Assembly: GCA_947305245.1 (NCBI GenBank)
Contig: CAMZDG010000015.1
Coordinates: 1 to 64,000 of the forward strand
DNA length: 64,000 bases
Direction: 5' to 3'
Source of the DNA: an uncultured Lachnospiraceae bacterium
Lineage (GTDB): Bacteria > Bacillota > Clostridia > Lachnospirales > Lachnospiraceae
The notes beneath the pieces are model-generated. The model saw only the letters and a program-made list of their open reading frames with translations. It was not told the DNA's origin and searched no databases. Each line of letters begins with the position of its first letter. Within the stretch, counting starts at the first letter, position 1. A program made the translations under genes and the position numbers. Shown one piece after another: positions 35,301 to 43,063 of this stretch.

Positions 35301-36032
35301 GACATTGGGAACGGAAATGAGAAGGGCTTCTCCTTTGCGAGAGAAGGAGCGAGCGCCGTCCTCTTTGAGCATATCGACTTCGGGGAGTATGGCTCGGATG
35401 AGATCACGATCCCGATCTTTGCGCTGAACGGAGAAGAATATGAGCTGGAGCTCTGGGAGGGCATGCCCGGAGCGGAGGGGAGCGAGCAGATCGCAACCTT
35501 GATGTATCAAAAGCCCTCCATCTGGAACGTGTACCAGGAGGAGACCTGGAAGCTTCCGAGGCGCATCAAGGGCGTGACGAGCATCGGATTTCGTATGAAG
35601 GATCAGAAGATCCACGTCAAAGGCTTCTCGTTCCGGAAGCTGGAGAAGGCCTTCGGGCTGATCTATGCCAATGAGGCGACCAGAGTCTACGGAGATGAAT
35701 TTAAGGAAAGCGGAAAGCGCGTGGAAGCGATCGGCAACAACGTGACCATGGAATTCGAGCACATGGATTTCGGCGAGGAGGGTACGAATGCGATCACCAT
35801 CTGCGGATGGACGCCGCTGGCAGTCAATACCATTCACCTGAGGTTCAAGCCCGAGGGAAAGGGCGAAGTGGCCGCACGCATGGTGGAGTTTGCGAAGGCG
35901 GACGTGAATGACTACAATGAGCAGACCTTTACTTTTGAGAAGATCAGCGGAATGGGCAGAATGGATCTCGTGTTCCTGCCCGGCTGTCAGTTCAATTTGG
36001 AGTCCATTCGATTCCGGAAAGTTGAGGAATAA
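32358..36032 (+). CDS. Beta-galactosidase-like glycoside hydrolase family 2
   Basis: 1224 aa, no signal peptide, so intracellular. The start is ambiguous: ATG 32358 (GGAAGGA 11 bases upstream) or ATG 32379, where homology-like sequence begins. GH2 sugar-binding and sandwich domains cover about 1-290. The TIM barrel has RTSHNPPAPEFMELAD, acid/base SIGNEIYD (Glu409), nucleophile YGSETAS (Glu488) and FIWTGFDYIGEP. A DUF4982-like and a bacterial Ig-like domain (about 680-800) follow. The C-terminus holds two related units, each with (E)HxDFGExG(S/T)(D/N)(E/A)ITI and a closing GFSFRK/SIRFRK, likely carbohydrate-binding. Substrate may be a beta-galactoside or another beta-linked sugar. First gene of a long tightly spaced set. 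Confidence 0.88.
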   Translation: MRCCKSSMELWTDGWEFLKTPLGTSWEEMKGRKKEFRAVEVPHDWLIYDAKNLYEDGFGWYRKSFENPLAEGERLVVRFDGIYMDSTVYVNAKKVMDWKYGYTTFDADLTDFLKKGKNEIILLVRHQSPNSRWYSGAGLYRNVWRKICKKAYLPLDGTYAVIRPQGVATQENHSFEMNLVTELAGDLAGLQLQYELALDAPYDFGGKKTLSEEEFARRFAGKWQGGTWKAKVSAKKQQGTLTTIVEDPALWDVKAPNCYSLTVRLYDGKELLDKQVYTVGFRSIGFTPKEGMFLNGRVIKVNGVCEHHDLGCLGSAFNEKALERQFKILREMGVNGIRTSHNPPAPEFMELADRMGFLVDSEMFDMWERPKTPYDYARFFVDWAQRDVRSWVRRDRNHPSVFLWSIGNEIYDTHADDHGQEITRRLTGYVRENDPEGNAAVTIGSNYMPWEGAQKCADILKMAGYNYGEKWYEAHHKAHPDWIIYGSETASVVQSRGIYHFPLSHSILSDEDLQCSALGNSSTSWGAESTEKVITDHRDTSFCFGQFIWTGFDYIGEPTPYHTKNSYFGQIDTAGFPKDPYYVFQAEWTELQEKPMVHLFPYWDFNPGQMVDVRACTNAPQVELFVNGRRQGRQVIDHKKGAQLLGNWRVPYEPGVITAIAYDENGKEVVREERRSFTDSRQICLSADKTEMNADGKDLIFVTIETLDEKGHPVENAVDYVTVRIEGPARLLGMDNGDSADEDDYKTQTRKLFSGKLLAVIGATCESGDIRIVASGEGLQEGQILLESLPVKGLAQTASEAEAGKIAEQTPSDTKAAKAMMPTCLENCISGKAETAPFVPTRKLEITAEGERKLGKRRKSMELRVSIHPANATPELLWRVVDASGIELPTAKVEEIKEAPQPENCENTSVNTEGAIATENIRRAKVTALGDGEFLVRCMAKEPNGRITVISELDFEAKGLGTAFLNPYGFIAGGLYSKHQGDIGNGNEKGFSFAREGASAVLFEHIDFGEYGSDEITIPIFALNGEEYELELWEGMPGAEGSEQIATLMYQKPSIWNVYQEETWKLPRRIKGVTSIGFRMKDQKIHVKGFSFRKLEKAFGLIYANEATRVYGDEFKESGKRVEAIGNNVTMEFEHMDFGEEGTNAITICGWTPLAVNTIHLRFKPEGKGEVAARMVEFAKADVNDYNEQTFTFEKISGMGRMDLVFLPGCQFNLESIRFRKVEE

Positions 36033-36038
36033 AGTTTT

Positions 36039-37004
36039 ATGTTACGGTTACTATTACCAGACCTTTCAGATTCCGTCTTTGCCCTCTTTGGCATCCTGTT
36101 TGCCTTCGCAATGACGGTGGTCTTTACGGCGAAGCTGGCGCCCTTCCTTCCCAAGGACGGAGGCAGGGAATTCGCGCATGACGGAAAGCTTTCCGCAGGG
36201 AAACCCAGGGGAGCCGGCATCATCTTCGTGATCGTCTTTGCGGCGACGACGCTCCTTTTTCTGCCGCTGGAAGCAGAGAGGATCATCTACCTGATCCTGA
36301 TTGTGATCAGCATGCTGACGGGGTATCTGGACGACAGCGCGGATAAGCCCTGGGGCGAGTATAAGAAGGGATTTTTGGATCTTTGCGTGGCCGGCATGGT
36401 GGCGTTCACCTACATCAAGTACAACGGCTGCGGCGTGGATCTCGCCCTGTTTGGCGTGAGCTTTACGCTTCCCGCGTGGGCATTCGCGATCCTGACCATC
36501 GTACTGGTTTGGACCTCCGTCAACGTGACGAACTGCGCGGACGGCGTGGACGGACTTTCGGGAACGCTCGCGATCTTTTCCATCCTGACCATATACGGGC
36601 TGGACCTTCTTCGGGAGCGGGACGGCTATTATGCGCTCCTCAATCTGGTATTTTGCGTGACGGTGCTTGCCTATCTTTGGTTCAATGCGACGCCGAGCAA
36701 GCTGATGATGGGAGATGCGGGTTCCCGTGCCATGGGACTTTTCATCAGCATCGCCATCCTGAAGACTGGCGCGCCGTTCCTGTATCTTTTGGTGGCGCTG
36801 GTGCTGATCCTGGACGGCGGACTGGGGCTGATCAAGGTTTCACTGATCCGGTTTTTGAAGATCCATATCATGAAGAATATTCGCACGCCGCTGCATGATC
36901 ACGTGCGAAAGCTCTGGAACTGGTCGAACACGCAGACCGTATACCGCTTTGCGATCATCCAGATCATGGTGAGCCTGACGGTGCTATATCTGGTGGCAAT
37001 GTAG
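36039..37004 (+). CDS. MraY-like phospho-sugar transferase (glycosyltransferase 4 family)
   Basis: 321 aa with about ten transmembrane helices. Transfers a phospho-amino-sugar to undecaprenyl phosphate, as MraY does in peptidoglycan synthesis. Motifs in order: GKPRGAGI, the Asp-Asp pair in LTGYLDDS, NVTNCADGVDGLSG, MMGDAGSRAMG and HDHVRKLWNWSNTQTVYRF, which is the MraY-style C-terminal loop. The first loop diverges from standard MraY, and the gene sits outside a cell-division cluster, so it may be a second copy or a paralogue for another polymer. Starts seven bases after the GH2 stop, with GAGGAA inside that gene's end. Confidence 0.83.
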   Translation: MLRLLLPDLSDSVFALFGILFAFAMTVVFTAKLAPFLPKDGGREFAHDGKLSAGKPRGAGIIFVIVFAATTLLFLPLEAERIIYLILIVISMLTGYLDDSADKPWGEYKKGFLDLCVAGMVAFTYIKYNGCGVDLALFGVSFTLPAWAFAILTIVLVWTSVNVTNCADGVDGLSGTLAIFSILTIYGLDLLRERDGYYALLNLVFCVTVLAYLWFNATPSKLMMGDAGSRAMGLFISIAILKTGAPFLYLLVALVLILDGGLGLIKVSLIRFLKIHIMKNIRTPLHDHVRKLWNWSNTQTVYRFAIIQIMVSLTVLYLVAM

Positions 37005-37020
37005 ATAGGAGTGTGGGATT

Positions 37021-37524
37021 ATGTATGATGAGTTGACGCCGAGTGACATTAAGAAGATGGAGGAGGAGATCGAGCATCGCAAGCTCGTGGTGCGGCAGCA
37101 GGCGCTGGCGGACGTAAAGGAAGCGCGCGCCCACGGGGATCTCTCGGAGAATTTTGAATATCATGCGGCGAAGAAGGTCAAGAATCAGAACGAGAGCCGC
37201 ATTCGGTATCTCGAGAAGATGATCAAGACGGCGAAGGTGATCTCGGAGGAGTCCGCGGAGGATGAGGTCGGGATCAATAATACGGTGACGGTGGAGTTCG
37301 TGGAGGACGGAAGCGTCGAGACCTATAAGATCGTGACGACGGTCCGCGGAAATTCGCTGGCAGGGCTGATCAGCAATGAGTCGCCGCTCGGGAAGGCCCT
37401 TCTTGGAAAGAAGGAAGGGGACGTGGTCACGGTGCACGTGAACGATTCCATCGAATATGACGTGAAGATCGTGAAGATCGAAAATACCGTGGACGACGGA
37501 TCCGACAAACTGAGGAGCTTCTAG
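37021..37524 (+). CDS. greA: GreA-like transcript cleavage factor
   Basis: Rescues backtracked RNA polymerase by stimulating transcript cleavage. 167 aa, usual length. The N-terminal coiled coil carries the conserved EARAHGDLSENFEYHAAK (about residues 41-58), with the acidic tip motif intact and a Phe where most have Ala. The C-terminal FKBP-like domain includes SPLGKALLGKKEGDVV. It may be an additional GreA since its neighbours are not housekeeping genes. ATAGGAG upstream; 2 bases separate its stop from the next start. Confidence 0.87.
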   Translation: MYDELTPSDIKKMEEEIEHRKLVVRQQALADVKEARAHGDLSENFEYHAAKKVKNQNESRIRYLEKMIKTAKVISEESAEDEVGINNTVTVEFVEDGSVETYKIVTTVRGNSLAGLISNESPLGKALLGKKEGDVVTVHVNDSIEYDVKIVKIENTVDDGSDKLRSF

Positions 37525-37526
37525 TC

Positions 37527-39077
37527 ATGGCAGAAAATAAGATGCGATATATCGCGATGCGCCAGGCCGGAGAGCCTACGGAGGCGGCGCAGGGACCCAA
37601 AAAAGAGAAGGATGAGATCTGGGTGAAGAAGGAGTATCTTCTTTTTGACCTGGACGGAACGCTGACGGATCCAAAGCTCGGGATCACTTCCTGCGTGCAA
37701 TATGCGCTGAAGTCCTTTGGCATCGACGAGCCGGATCTGGACAAGCTCGAACCCTTTATCGGACCGCCCCTGAAGGAAAGCTTTATGCAGTTCTACGGCT
37801 TTGATGACGAGAAGGCGAACGCGGCGGTAGAGAAATACCGCGAACGCTTTCAGGATCAGGGCATTTTCGAAAATGAGGTTTACCCTGGCATCCCGGAGAT
37901 GCTAAAAAAATTAAAGCACAGGGGCCTTCATCTGGCCGTGGCTTCCAGCAAGCCGACGGTATTCGTGGAGCGGATCCTGGAGCATTTTAAGATCAAGCAA
38001 TATTTCGAAGTGATCGTTGGGAGTGAACTCGACGGAACCCGCACCGATAAGGCGGAGGTGGTTCTGGAGGCCCTGCGGCAGCTCTTCCCGGACGGAAGGG
38101 TGCAAAAGCATAAGGTGTTCATGATCGGGGACCGAAAGTTCGACGTGGAGGGTGCAAGAAGCATGGGCGTTGAGTCCGTTGGCGTCAGCTTTGGCTATGG
38201 CAGCATGGAGGAGCTCATGGGGGCCCACGCGGATTATATCGTTCGCTCCGTGGAGGAGCTGAAACGGTTCCTGCTCCGCGGCTTTGAGGACATGGCAAGG
38301 GACCTGAATAACTTCCAGAAAATGTGGATCCTGATTTCTCAGTTCGTCATCTTCGTGGCAGTGCGTGGGCTCACGAGAAATGCCATCCTGTGGGCGCTGG
38401 ACGGCTGGGGCGTCAAGGAGATCTCAGACGATATGAACACCCTGATCACTGGAATTTCGTTTCTCCTTGCGGGCGCGGCCATCTTCAAGGTGGCCAGGGG
38501 CGTCATCAAACGGACCATCCAGGACATGTACCTGACTCACTTAAAGCAGGAGTCGGAAAAGTCCTATGCGCTGCTTACGATCGGCACTGCGGCGCTCTCC
38601 GTGGGATTTGCAATGCTTCTCAATCTGAGCGGCATCGCGGGGAGCTCAGAGGAGTTTCAGAAGGTTGCGGAGCTTCAGACCAGTGCCTCCCTCTGGGCGG
38701 CGCTGCTTGCCTATGGAATCTGCAGCCCGATCGCAGAGGAGCTGTTATTCCGCGGCGTAATGTACGGATATGTCAGGAAATTCTTTGACGTGAGGACAGC
38801 CATTGTCGGCTCTGCCGTCCTTTTCGGCGTCTATCACGGCAACGTGGCGCAGGCCCTCAATGCAGTGGTTCTCGGCTATTTTATGGCATATGCCTATGAA
38901 TACTTCGGAACCTTCTGGGTGCCTGTCTGCATGCACGTTGGCATCAATGTGCTCATGCTCCTGATCGAGTATACGGGCCTTGGCGGCACGGCCTTTGTCA
39001 GCTGGTTCGTCTGCATCCCGCTGCTCATCGTGGGGTGCGCCTGCGTGGTGCTTCTGGCCAGAAAGAAAAGAGTATAA
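37527..39077 (+). CDS. HAD phosphatase fused to a CPBP-family membrane protease
   Basis: 516 aa. Residues about 30-245 are a HAD hydrolase of the phosphoglycolate-phosphatase type: FDLDGTLTDP (nucleophile Asp), ASSKPT, and MIGDRKFDVEGA. Residues about 255-516 form six to eight membrane helices with CPBP (Abi) motifs: AEELLFRG (paired Glu), GVYHGN and HVGIN, the zinc-type or glutamate catalytic set of Rce1-like proteases. The join is in frame with no stop, and a spare start between the domains was not found. A linked phosphatase and intramembrane protease is unusual; the biological role is not known. Confidence 0.83.
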   Translation: MAENKMRYIAMRQAGEPTEAAQGPKKEKDEIWVKKEYLLFDLDGTLTDPKLGITSCVQYALKSFGIDEPDLDKLEPFIGPPLKESFMQFYGFDDEKANAAVEKYRERFQDQGIFENEVYPGIPEMLKKLKHRGLHLAVASSKPTVFVERILEHFKIKQYFEVIVGSELDGTRTDKAEVVLEALRQLFPDGRVQKHKVFMIGDRKFDVEGARSMGVESVGVSFGYGSMEELMGAHADYIVRSVEELKRFLLRGFEDMARDLNNFQKMWILISQFVIFVAVRGLTRNAILWALDGWGVKEISDDMNTLITGISFLLAGAAIFKVARGVIKRTIQDMYLTHLKQESEKSYALLTIGTAALSVGFAMLLNLSGIAGSSEEFQKVAELQTSASLWAALLAYGICSPIAEELLFRGVMYGYVRKFFDVRTAIVGSAVLFGVYHGNVAQALNAVVLGYFMAYAYEYFGTFWVPVCMHVGINVLMLLIEYTGLGGTAFVSWFVCIPLLIVGCACVVLLARKKRV

Positions 39078-39106
39078 TCATTTGAAGCGGAAGGGAGGTG
39101 GCGGCG

Positions 39107-40921
39107 ATGCTAAAGCTCACGGCGCAGCAAAAAAAGATGTTCGCAGGCGTTGCGATCACCGGTTTTTTTGCAGTGCTTTTTACCGTAAGCAAGCTTCATC
39201 TGCTGCTTTCCCTATATGACATTCATACATTTTTATATGCGGGATTGGTGATCGCGTGGGGATTTCTTGTGCATCAGAGGATCGTGAATCGGCAGGTACG
39301 GATCCATCTGGTGACGGCCTCCGTGTTTATGCTGATCCTTTTTCTTTCGCGACTTGTGCGGTGGAGATGCTTTCGTGACAATGCCTTCGCGCAGGAATAT
39401 GCATGGTATGCCTATTACGTGAGCTTTGTCGCCGTGCCGCTCTGCGCTTTTCTGGCCGCGCTCTGCGTTGGGAAAAAGGAGGAGGAGAAGCCGCTTCACT
39501 ACGCAAGGTGGCTTTGGTACGTATGGCTTATCATCACGATCGTGGTGCTCACCAATGCGTGGCACGGATGGTTTTTCCACTTTGAAGACGGAACGCATAA
39601 AAATTATTCCTATGGGCCTGCCTATTATATTTGCGTGGCCCTCGGATTCCTGTTTGCGATCGCCACGATGATCATTATCATCAGGCGCTGCCAGATCGCG
39701 ACGGCAAGGGAATATTGGTTTATTCCTGCGGCCGAGATGGCGTTCTTTACGGGACTGATCGCATGGTACTACGCCGTCGGCGGAAGTCCAAAAATTTTTG
39801 GAAGGAATATTTTTAATCTTCAGGAGGTCTTCTGCCTCCTTTATGTCGTGCCCTTCGAAAGCATGATCCAGCTGGGGATTCTGCCCAGCAATTCCAGATA
39901 TTCCCTGTTTTTTGAAAACAGCCCCGTCCTTGCGAGCATTCAGGATGATGCGGGAGAAGTGATCTATGCTTCGAAGCAGGTGAAGTCGCAGGCGGGTGCG
40001 CCTGCGGGGGACGGTGCGAGGGAAGGTAAGCTGGCAGGAACCGGAGAGAGGGAGGAGATGCCAGGGGCCCAGGCCCTGCGCCGGAGCGAGAAGGCTATCC
40101 ACGGCGGCAAGATCGTATGGTATGAGGACCTGGCGGCGATCCACAGATTGGATGAAGAGATCCAGAAGGTCACGGAGGAACTCGAAGAGGAAAACGACCT
40201 GATCCGACAGGAAAACGAAGTGCGAAGCGAGCGCATCAGCTATGAGACGAAAAACCGTCTATATGATAAGATCGCGACGGCGGTCAAGGATAAGGCCCTT
40301 GCCATTGATGCGATCCTCGCGGAGCTGGTAAGATCGAATGCAGGCGCATTCGGCGGCGGAAATGCTGCGGGAAAGCTCTCCGAGACGGACCGGGAGAGGC
40401 TGATCCGTGCAATGGTGCTTGGAGCTTACGTAAAGCGCATGGGAAACATGATGCTGATCACGGAGGAAGCAGAGCGGATCTCCACCAGGGAGCTTGCCAG
40501 TGCCATCCGGGAATCTCTGGAATATTTTGGACTGACCGGACTGCCATGTGACTTTCAGGAAAAAGGGGAGGAGCTTCTGCCGGCAAGGCTTGTTTTGCTT
40601 TCCTATGAGCTCTTGGAGGAGCTTTTGGAGAATTCGGAGAAGACTTATTCCCTGATGATCCTTCTGGATGCGAGAGAGCGCTATGTTCTCAGGATCATGC
40701 TGGATGCACGGAGCCTTCCCGCAGATGCCTCGTGGCGCAAGGAGGAGCTTGCCGCGGTGGGCGCAAGCCTTGCAGTGGAATATTTGGACGACACCTGGCG
40801 CGTGACGCTGCGGGAAGAAGCAGACCTTGACCGGACCGAGATAATAAACATGGAAGCAGACCTTGACCGGACCGAGGCACCAGCAGCTGAAGCAAGCAAC
40901 GGAAAGGAGGGTGATCCATGA
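39107..40921 (+). CDS. Seven-helix membrane sensor with an eroded histidine-kinase domain
   Basis: 604 aa. ATG 39107 follows AAGGGAGG by eight bases. Seven hydrophobic helices (about 12-245) resemble the histidine-kinase 7TM sensor. A PAS-like stretch follows (YSLFFENSPVLASIQDDAGEVIYAS), then a Gly/Ala-rich linker and a coiled coil (about 348-385). The C-terminus matches an ATPase-like fold in outline, with an N-box-like ELLENSEKTYS, but the glycine boxes are missing (LDARSLPADASW where DxGxG is expected). No phospho-acceptor His motif is evident. It is probably a pseudokinase that signals through the next gene, with which it overlaps by four bases. Confidence 0.75.
   Translation: MLKLTAQQKKMFAGVAITGFFAVLFTVSKLHLLLSLYDIHTFLYAGLVIAWGFLVHQRIVNRQVRIHLVTASVFMLILFLSRLVRWRCFRDNAFAQEYAWYAYYVSFVAVPLCAFLAALCVGKKEEEKPLHYARWLWYVWLIITIVVLTNAWHGWFFHFEDGTHKNYSYGPAYYICVALGFLFAIATMIIIIRRCQIATAREYWFIPAAEMAFFTGLIAWYYAVGGSPKIFGRNIFNLQEVFCLLYVVPFESMIQLGILPSNSRYSLFFENSPVLASIQDDAGEVIYASKQVKSQAGAPAGDGAREGKLAGTGEREEMPGAQALRRSEKAIHGGKIVWYEDLAAIHRLDEEIQKVTEELEEENDLIRQENEVRSERISYETKNRLYDKIATAVKDKALAIDAILAELVRSNAGAFGGGNAAGKLSETDRERLIRAMVLGAYVKRMGNMMLITEEAERISTRELASAIRESLEYFGLTGLPCDFQEKGEELLPARLVLLSYELLEELLENSEKTYSLMILLDARERYVLRIMLDARSLPADASWRKEELAAVGASLAVEYLDDTWRVTLREEADLDRTEIINMEADLDRTEAPAAEASNGKEGDP
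40817..40876 (+). repeat. 24-bp direct repeat at the sensor gene's 3' end
   Basis: The same 24 bases, encoding EADLDRTE, occur at 40817-40840 and 40853-40876, 36 bases apart and in frame. The copies are identical, a sign of recent slippage or duplication. Confidence 0.8.
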
Positions 40922-42162
40922 CCTTCCTGACGATATCCAAGGAAGCGCAGGGGCTGATCTCCCTGTGGGTTTTCCTTGTGGAAATGCTTCTGTTTTTTAA
41001 TTTCTTCTGCTACGTGCAGATCGGAAGGAGAAGATCGAACCTTCGGTGCATCGCGCTTTGCGTGGGGAATTTTGTCCTGGGTCAGATCCTTTTCCAGCAG
41101 ATGGACAATGTCTTCATTTGCCCCATCGTCCTGCCACTTTGGCTGTTACTTGGCATGATCGCCCTGCTCACGGTCTTTGCCGCGGCGGAGCAATATCGAA
41201 TTGCGAGATGGAATGCTTCCCATATCTCCGAAACCTCCGTAAAAGAAGCGCTGGACGCACTTCCCACGGGCCTTTGCTATGCGCTTCCCATGGGACTGCC
41301 GCTGCTTGTCAACGAAAAGATGGACGAGCTTGGAACGCTGCTTCTCGGCAAGCCCATACAGGATGCACAAAGGACATGGGAACAATTGGAGGGCGAAAGT
41401 GCACGCGGACTCTTGAAAAGCGGCGTGGAGCCAATCTATACGGTGCCAGACGGCAGGGTATATAGCTTTCGCAGGGAAGAGATCACCCTTGAGGTTGGCA
41501 CGGTGTATGCCATTCTGGCCACCGACGTGACCGAAGAATACTCCCTGACCAGGGAGCTGGAGGAGAAGCAGAGAAAGGCCGGCATCATCAATGCCAGACT
41601 GAAATCACTGCTTGAGACGATCGAGTATGTGACGATGAGCAGGGAGCTGCTTCAGCTGAAGATGGCCCTGCATGATAACCTGGGCCGGAGCCTTCTCTCG
41701 GCGAAGCGCTTTATCCTAAACCCGGAATCCGTAGACCCTAAGGACCTTCTGGTCATTTGGAAGCAGAATCTAAGTCACCTGATCGGCGAGGCGCCGGAGG
41801 AGTGGCAGGTGCCATATTACGTGGCGAAGAAGGAAGCAGCAACGCTCGGGATCGATCTGCAGATTGTCGGGACGCTGCCGGAAGAGGAAAGGCTTCTTCC
41901 CGTTATCGAGCAGGCCATTTCCACGCACGTGATCAACGTGCTGCGCCATGCGGACGGACACGTGGCCATGGTGCACATCTGGGAGGATGAAAAGGCATAT
42001 CAGATCACCTTTACCAATGACGGAACTCCTCCTTCCGGAGAGATCCGGGAGACCGGAGGACTCGGGAACCTAAAGCGCCAGGTGGAGACGCTCGGCGGGA
42101 GCATGGAGCTTGTGGCGAGCCCGCGCTTTGAGATGAAGCTTACCTTGCCGAAGAAGGCGTAG
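40918..42162 (+). CDS. Sensor histidine kinase, NarX/LytS-like
   Basis: 414 aa. GGAAAGGAGGGTGATCC upstream and a four-base ATGA overlap show coupling to the preceding sensor. Three hydrophobic N-terminal helices (about 12-85) are followed by a PAS-like region (about 100-205) and a dimerisation helix with phospho-acceptor motif MALHDNLGRSL (His near residue 253). The HATPase domain has an N-box-like STHVINVLRHADGH and G-box NDGTPPSGEIRETGGLGNLKRQVE. It phosphorylates a response regulator, most probably the LuxR-type one encoded next. The input signal is unknown. Confidence 0.83.
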   Translation: MTFLTISKEAQGLISLWVFLVEMLLFFNFFCYVQIGRRRSNLRCIALCVGNFVLGQILFQQMDNVFICPIVLPLWLLLGMIALLTVFAAAEQYRIARWNASHISETSVKEALDALPTGLCYALPMGLPLLVNEKMDELGTLLLGKPIQDAQRTWEQLEGESARGLLKSGVEPIYTVPDGRVYSFRREEITLEVGTVYAILATDVTEEYSLTRELEEKQRKAGIINARLKSLLETIEYVTMSRELLQLKMALHDNLGRSLLSAKRFILNPESVDPKDLLVIWKQNLSHLIGEAPEEWQVPYYVAKKEAATLGIDLQIVGTLPEEERLLPVIEQAISTHVINVLRHADGHVAMVHIWEDEKAYQITFTNDGTPPSGEIRETGGLGNLKRQVETLGGSMELVASPRFEMKLTLPKKA

Positions 42163-42222
42163 GGAAGCTTGCCCTGCAGAAGAAGGTGTGGTGAAACTTG
42201 CCTCGCCGAAGAAGACGTAGAT
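42136..42222 (+). repeat. Three imperfect 29-bp tandem repeats spanning the kinase stop
   Basis: Units begin at 42136, 42165 and 42194 with AAGCTT, AAGCTT and AAACTT, and contain variants of CCGAAGAAGGCGTAG. The first unit includes the last codons and stop of the kinase gene; the other two lie between genes and shift frame, since 29 is not a multiple of three. Confidence 0.75.
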
Positions 42223-42299
42223 GCGGGAACGAATATGGACAGAGGTTGCCGCCCAGGCAGAGAAAAACCTTAACTTGTCTTGGGATCAGGAGGATGAAC

Positions 42300-42929
42300 A
42301 TGGCTTGGAAAACAGTGATCGCAGAGGATTTTAAGATGATACGGCAGGTCTTTGAAAATGCCGTGACGGAATCGGATAATTATGAGCTCGTTGCCTCCTT
42401 TCCGACGGCGCAGCAGGCGATGGAATGGTGCGAGAAGCATCATGCCGACCTGGTACTGATGGACGTGCTGATCCCCGGAAGCATCAACGGGTTGGACGCG
42501 GCAAAGCGCATCAAGGAAGTCAGCCCCGGGACCAAGATTATTATCGTGACCTCCATGCCAGAGCTCTCTTATGAGCGGAAGGCGCGGGAGATCGGCGTGG
42601 AAAGCTTCTGGCAGAAGGAAGTGCAGGAGCAGCCCCTCATCGAGATCATGGACCGGACGATGGCAGGAGAGTCCGTATATCCCGGCTACCAGCCAAAGAT
42701 CATGGTCGGCGAGGCGTACAGCACGGAATTCACGGACCGTGAGATCGACATCCTAAAGGAACTCGTCACCGGCGCCTCCAACGCCGAGATCGCGGAAAAG
42801 CTTGGCCTGAAAGAGCCCACGGTGAAAATGCACATTAAGAACATGCTCCAGAAGACCGGCTATCGCAGCCGCTTAGAGCTCGCCGTAAAGGTCCGGCACG
42901 TCGGCCTCATTATCGGAGACATGGAATAA
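42300..42929 (+). CDS. Response regulator, receiver plus LuxR-type DNA-binding domain
   Basis: 209 aa. The start is ATG 42300, six bases after CAGGAGG. The ATG at 42294 abuts that site, and the frame upstream is the tandem-repeat region. Receiver: AED acidic pair near residue 8, phosphorylatable Asp in LVLMDVLIP, Ser/Thr in IIVTSMPEL and Lys in WQKEVQEQ. HTH: TDREIDILKELVTGASNAE followed by GLKEPTVKMHIKNMLQKTGYRSR. It should be activated by the NarX-like kinase. The adjacent giant secreted-protein genes are candidate targets, by position only. Confidence 0.93.
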   Translation: MAWKTVIAEDFKMIRQVFENAVTESDNYELVASFPTAQQAMEWCEKHHADLVLMDVLIPGSINGLDAAKRIKEVSPGTKIIIVTSMPELSYERKAREIGVESFWQKEVQEQPLIEIMDRTMAGESVYPGYQPKIMVGEAYSTEFTDREIDILKELVTGASNAEIAEKLGLKEPTVKMHIKNMLQKTGYRSRLELAVKVRHVGLIIGDME

Positions 42930-42962
42930 AATTCTTTTCTCAACCTATCCTTTCGGATGTAG

Positions 42963-42987
42963 TAAAACGTTTTAAAATCAGTATAAT
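42963..42987 (+). promoter_or_regulatory. Palindrome and promoter-like -10 ahead of the degenerate receiver gene
   Basis: A perfect 12-bp palindrome, TAAAACGTTTTA (42963-42974), is followed by TATAAT (42982-42987). No good -35 is seen, so the promoter may need an activator bound at the palindrome. Confidence 0.4.
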
Positions 42988-43063
42988 GAAACACAAAGTG
43001 GGAGAGATCCGTGTTTCGTTATGCTGATTTTTTGCTGCACGGAAGTCGAAAGGAAGGTTTGGC

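Noticed and set aside
42198-42299. Arg-rich N-terminal extension of the response regulator
   Set aside because: It is translated tandem-repeat DNA without a ribosome site; AGGAGG sits six bases before ATG 42300.
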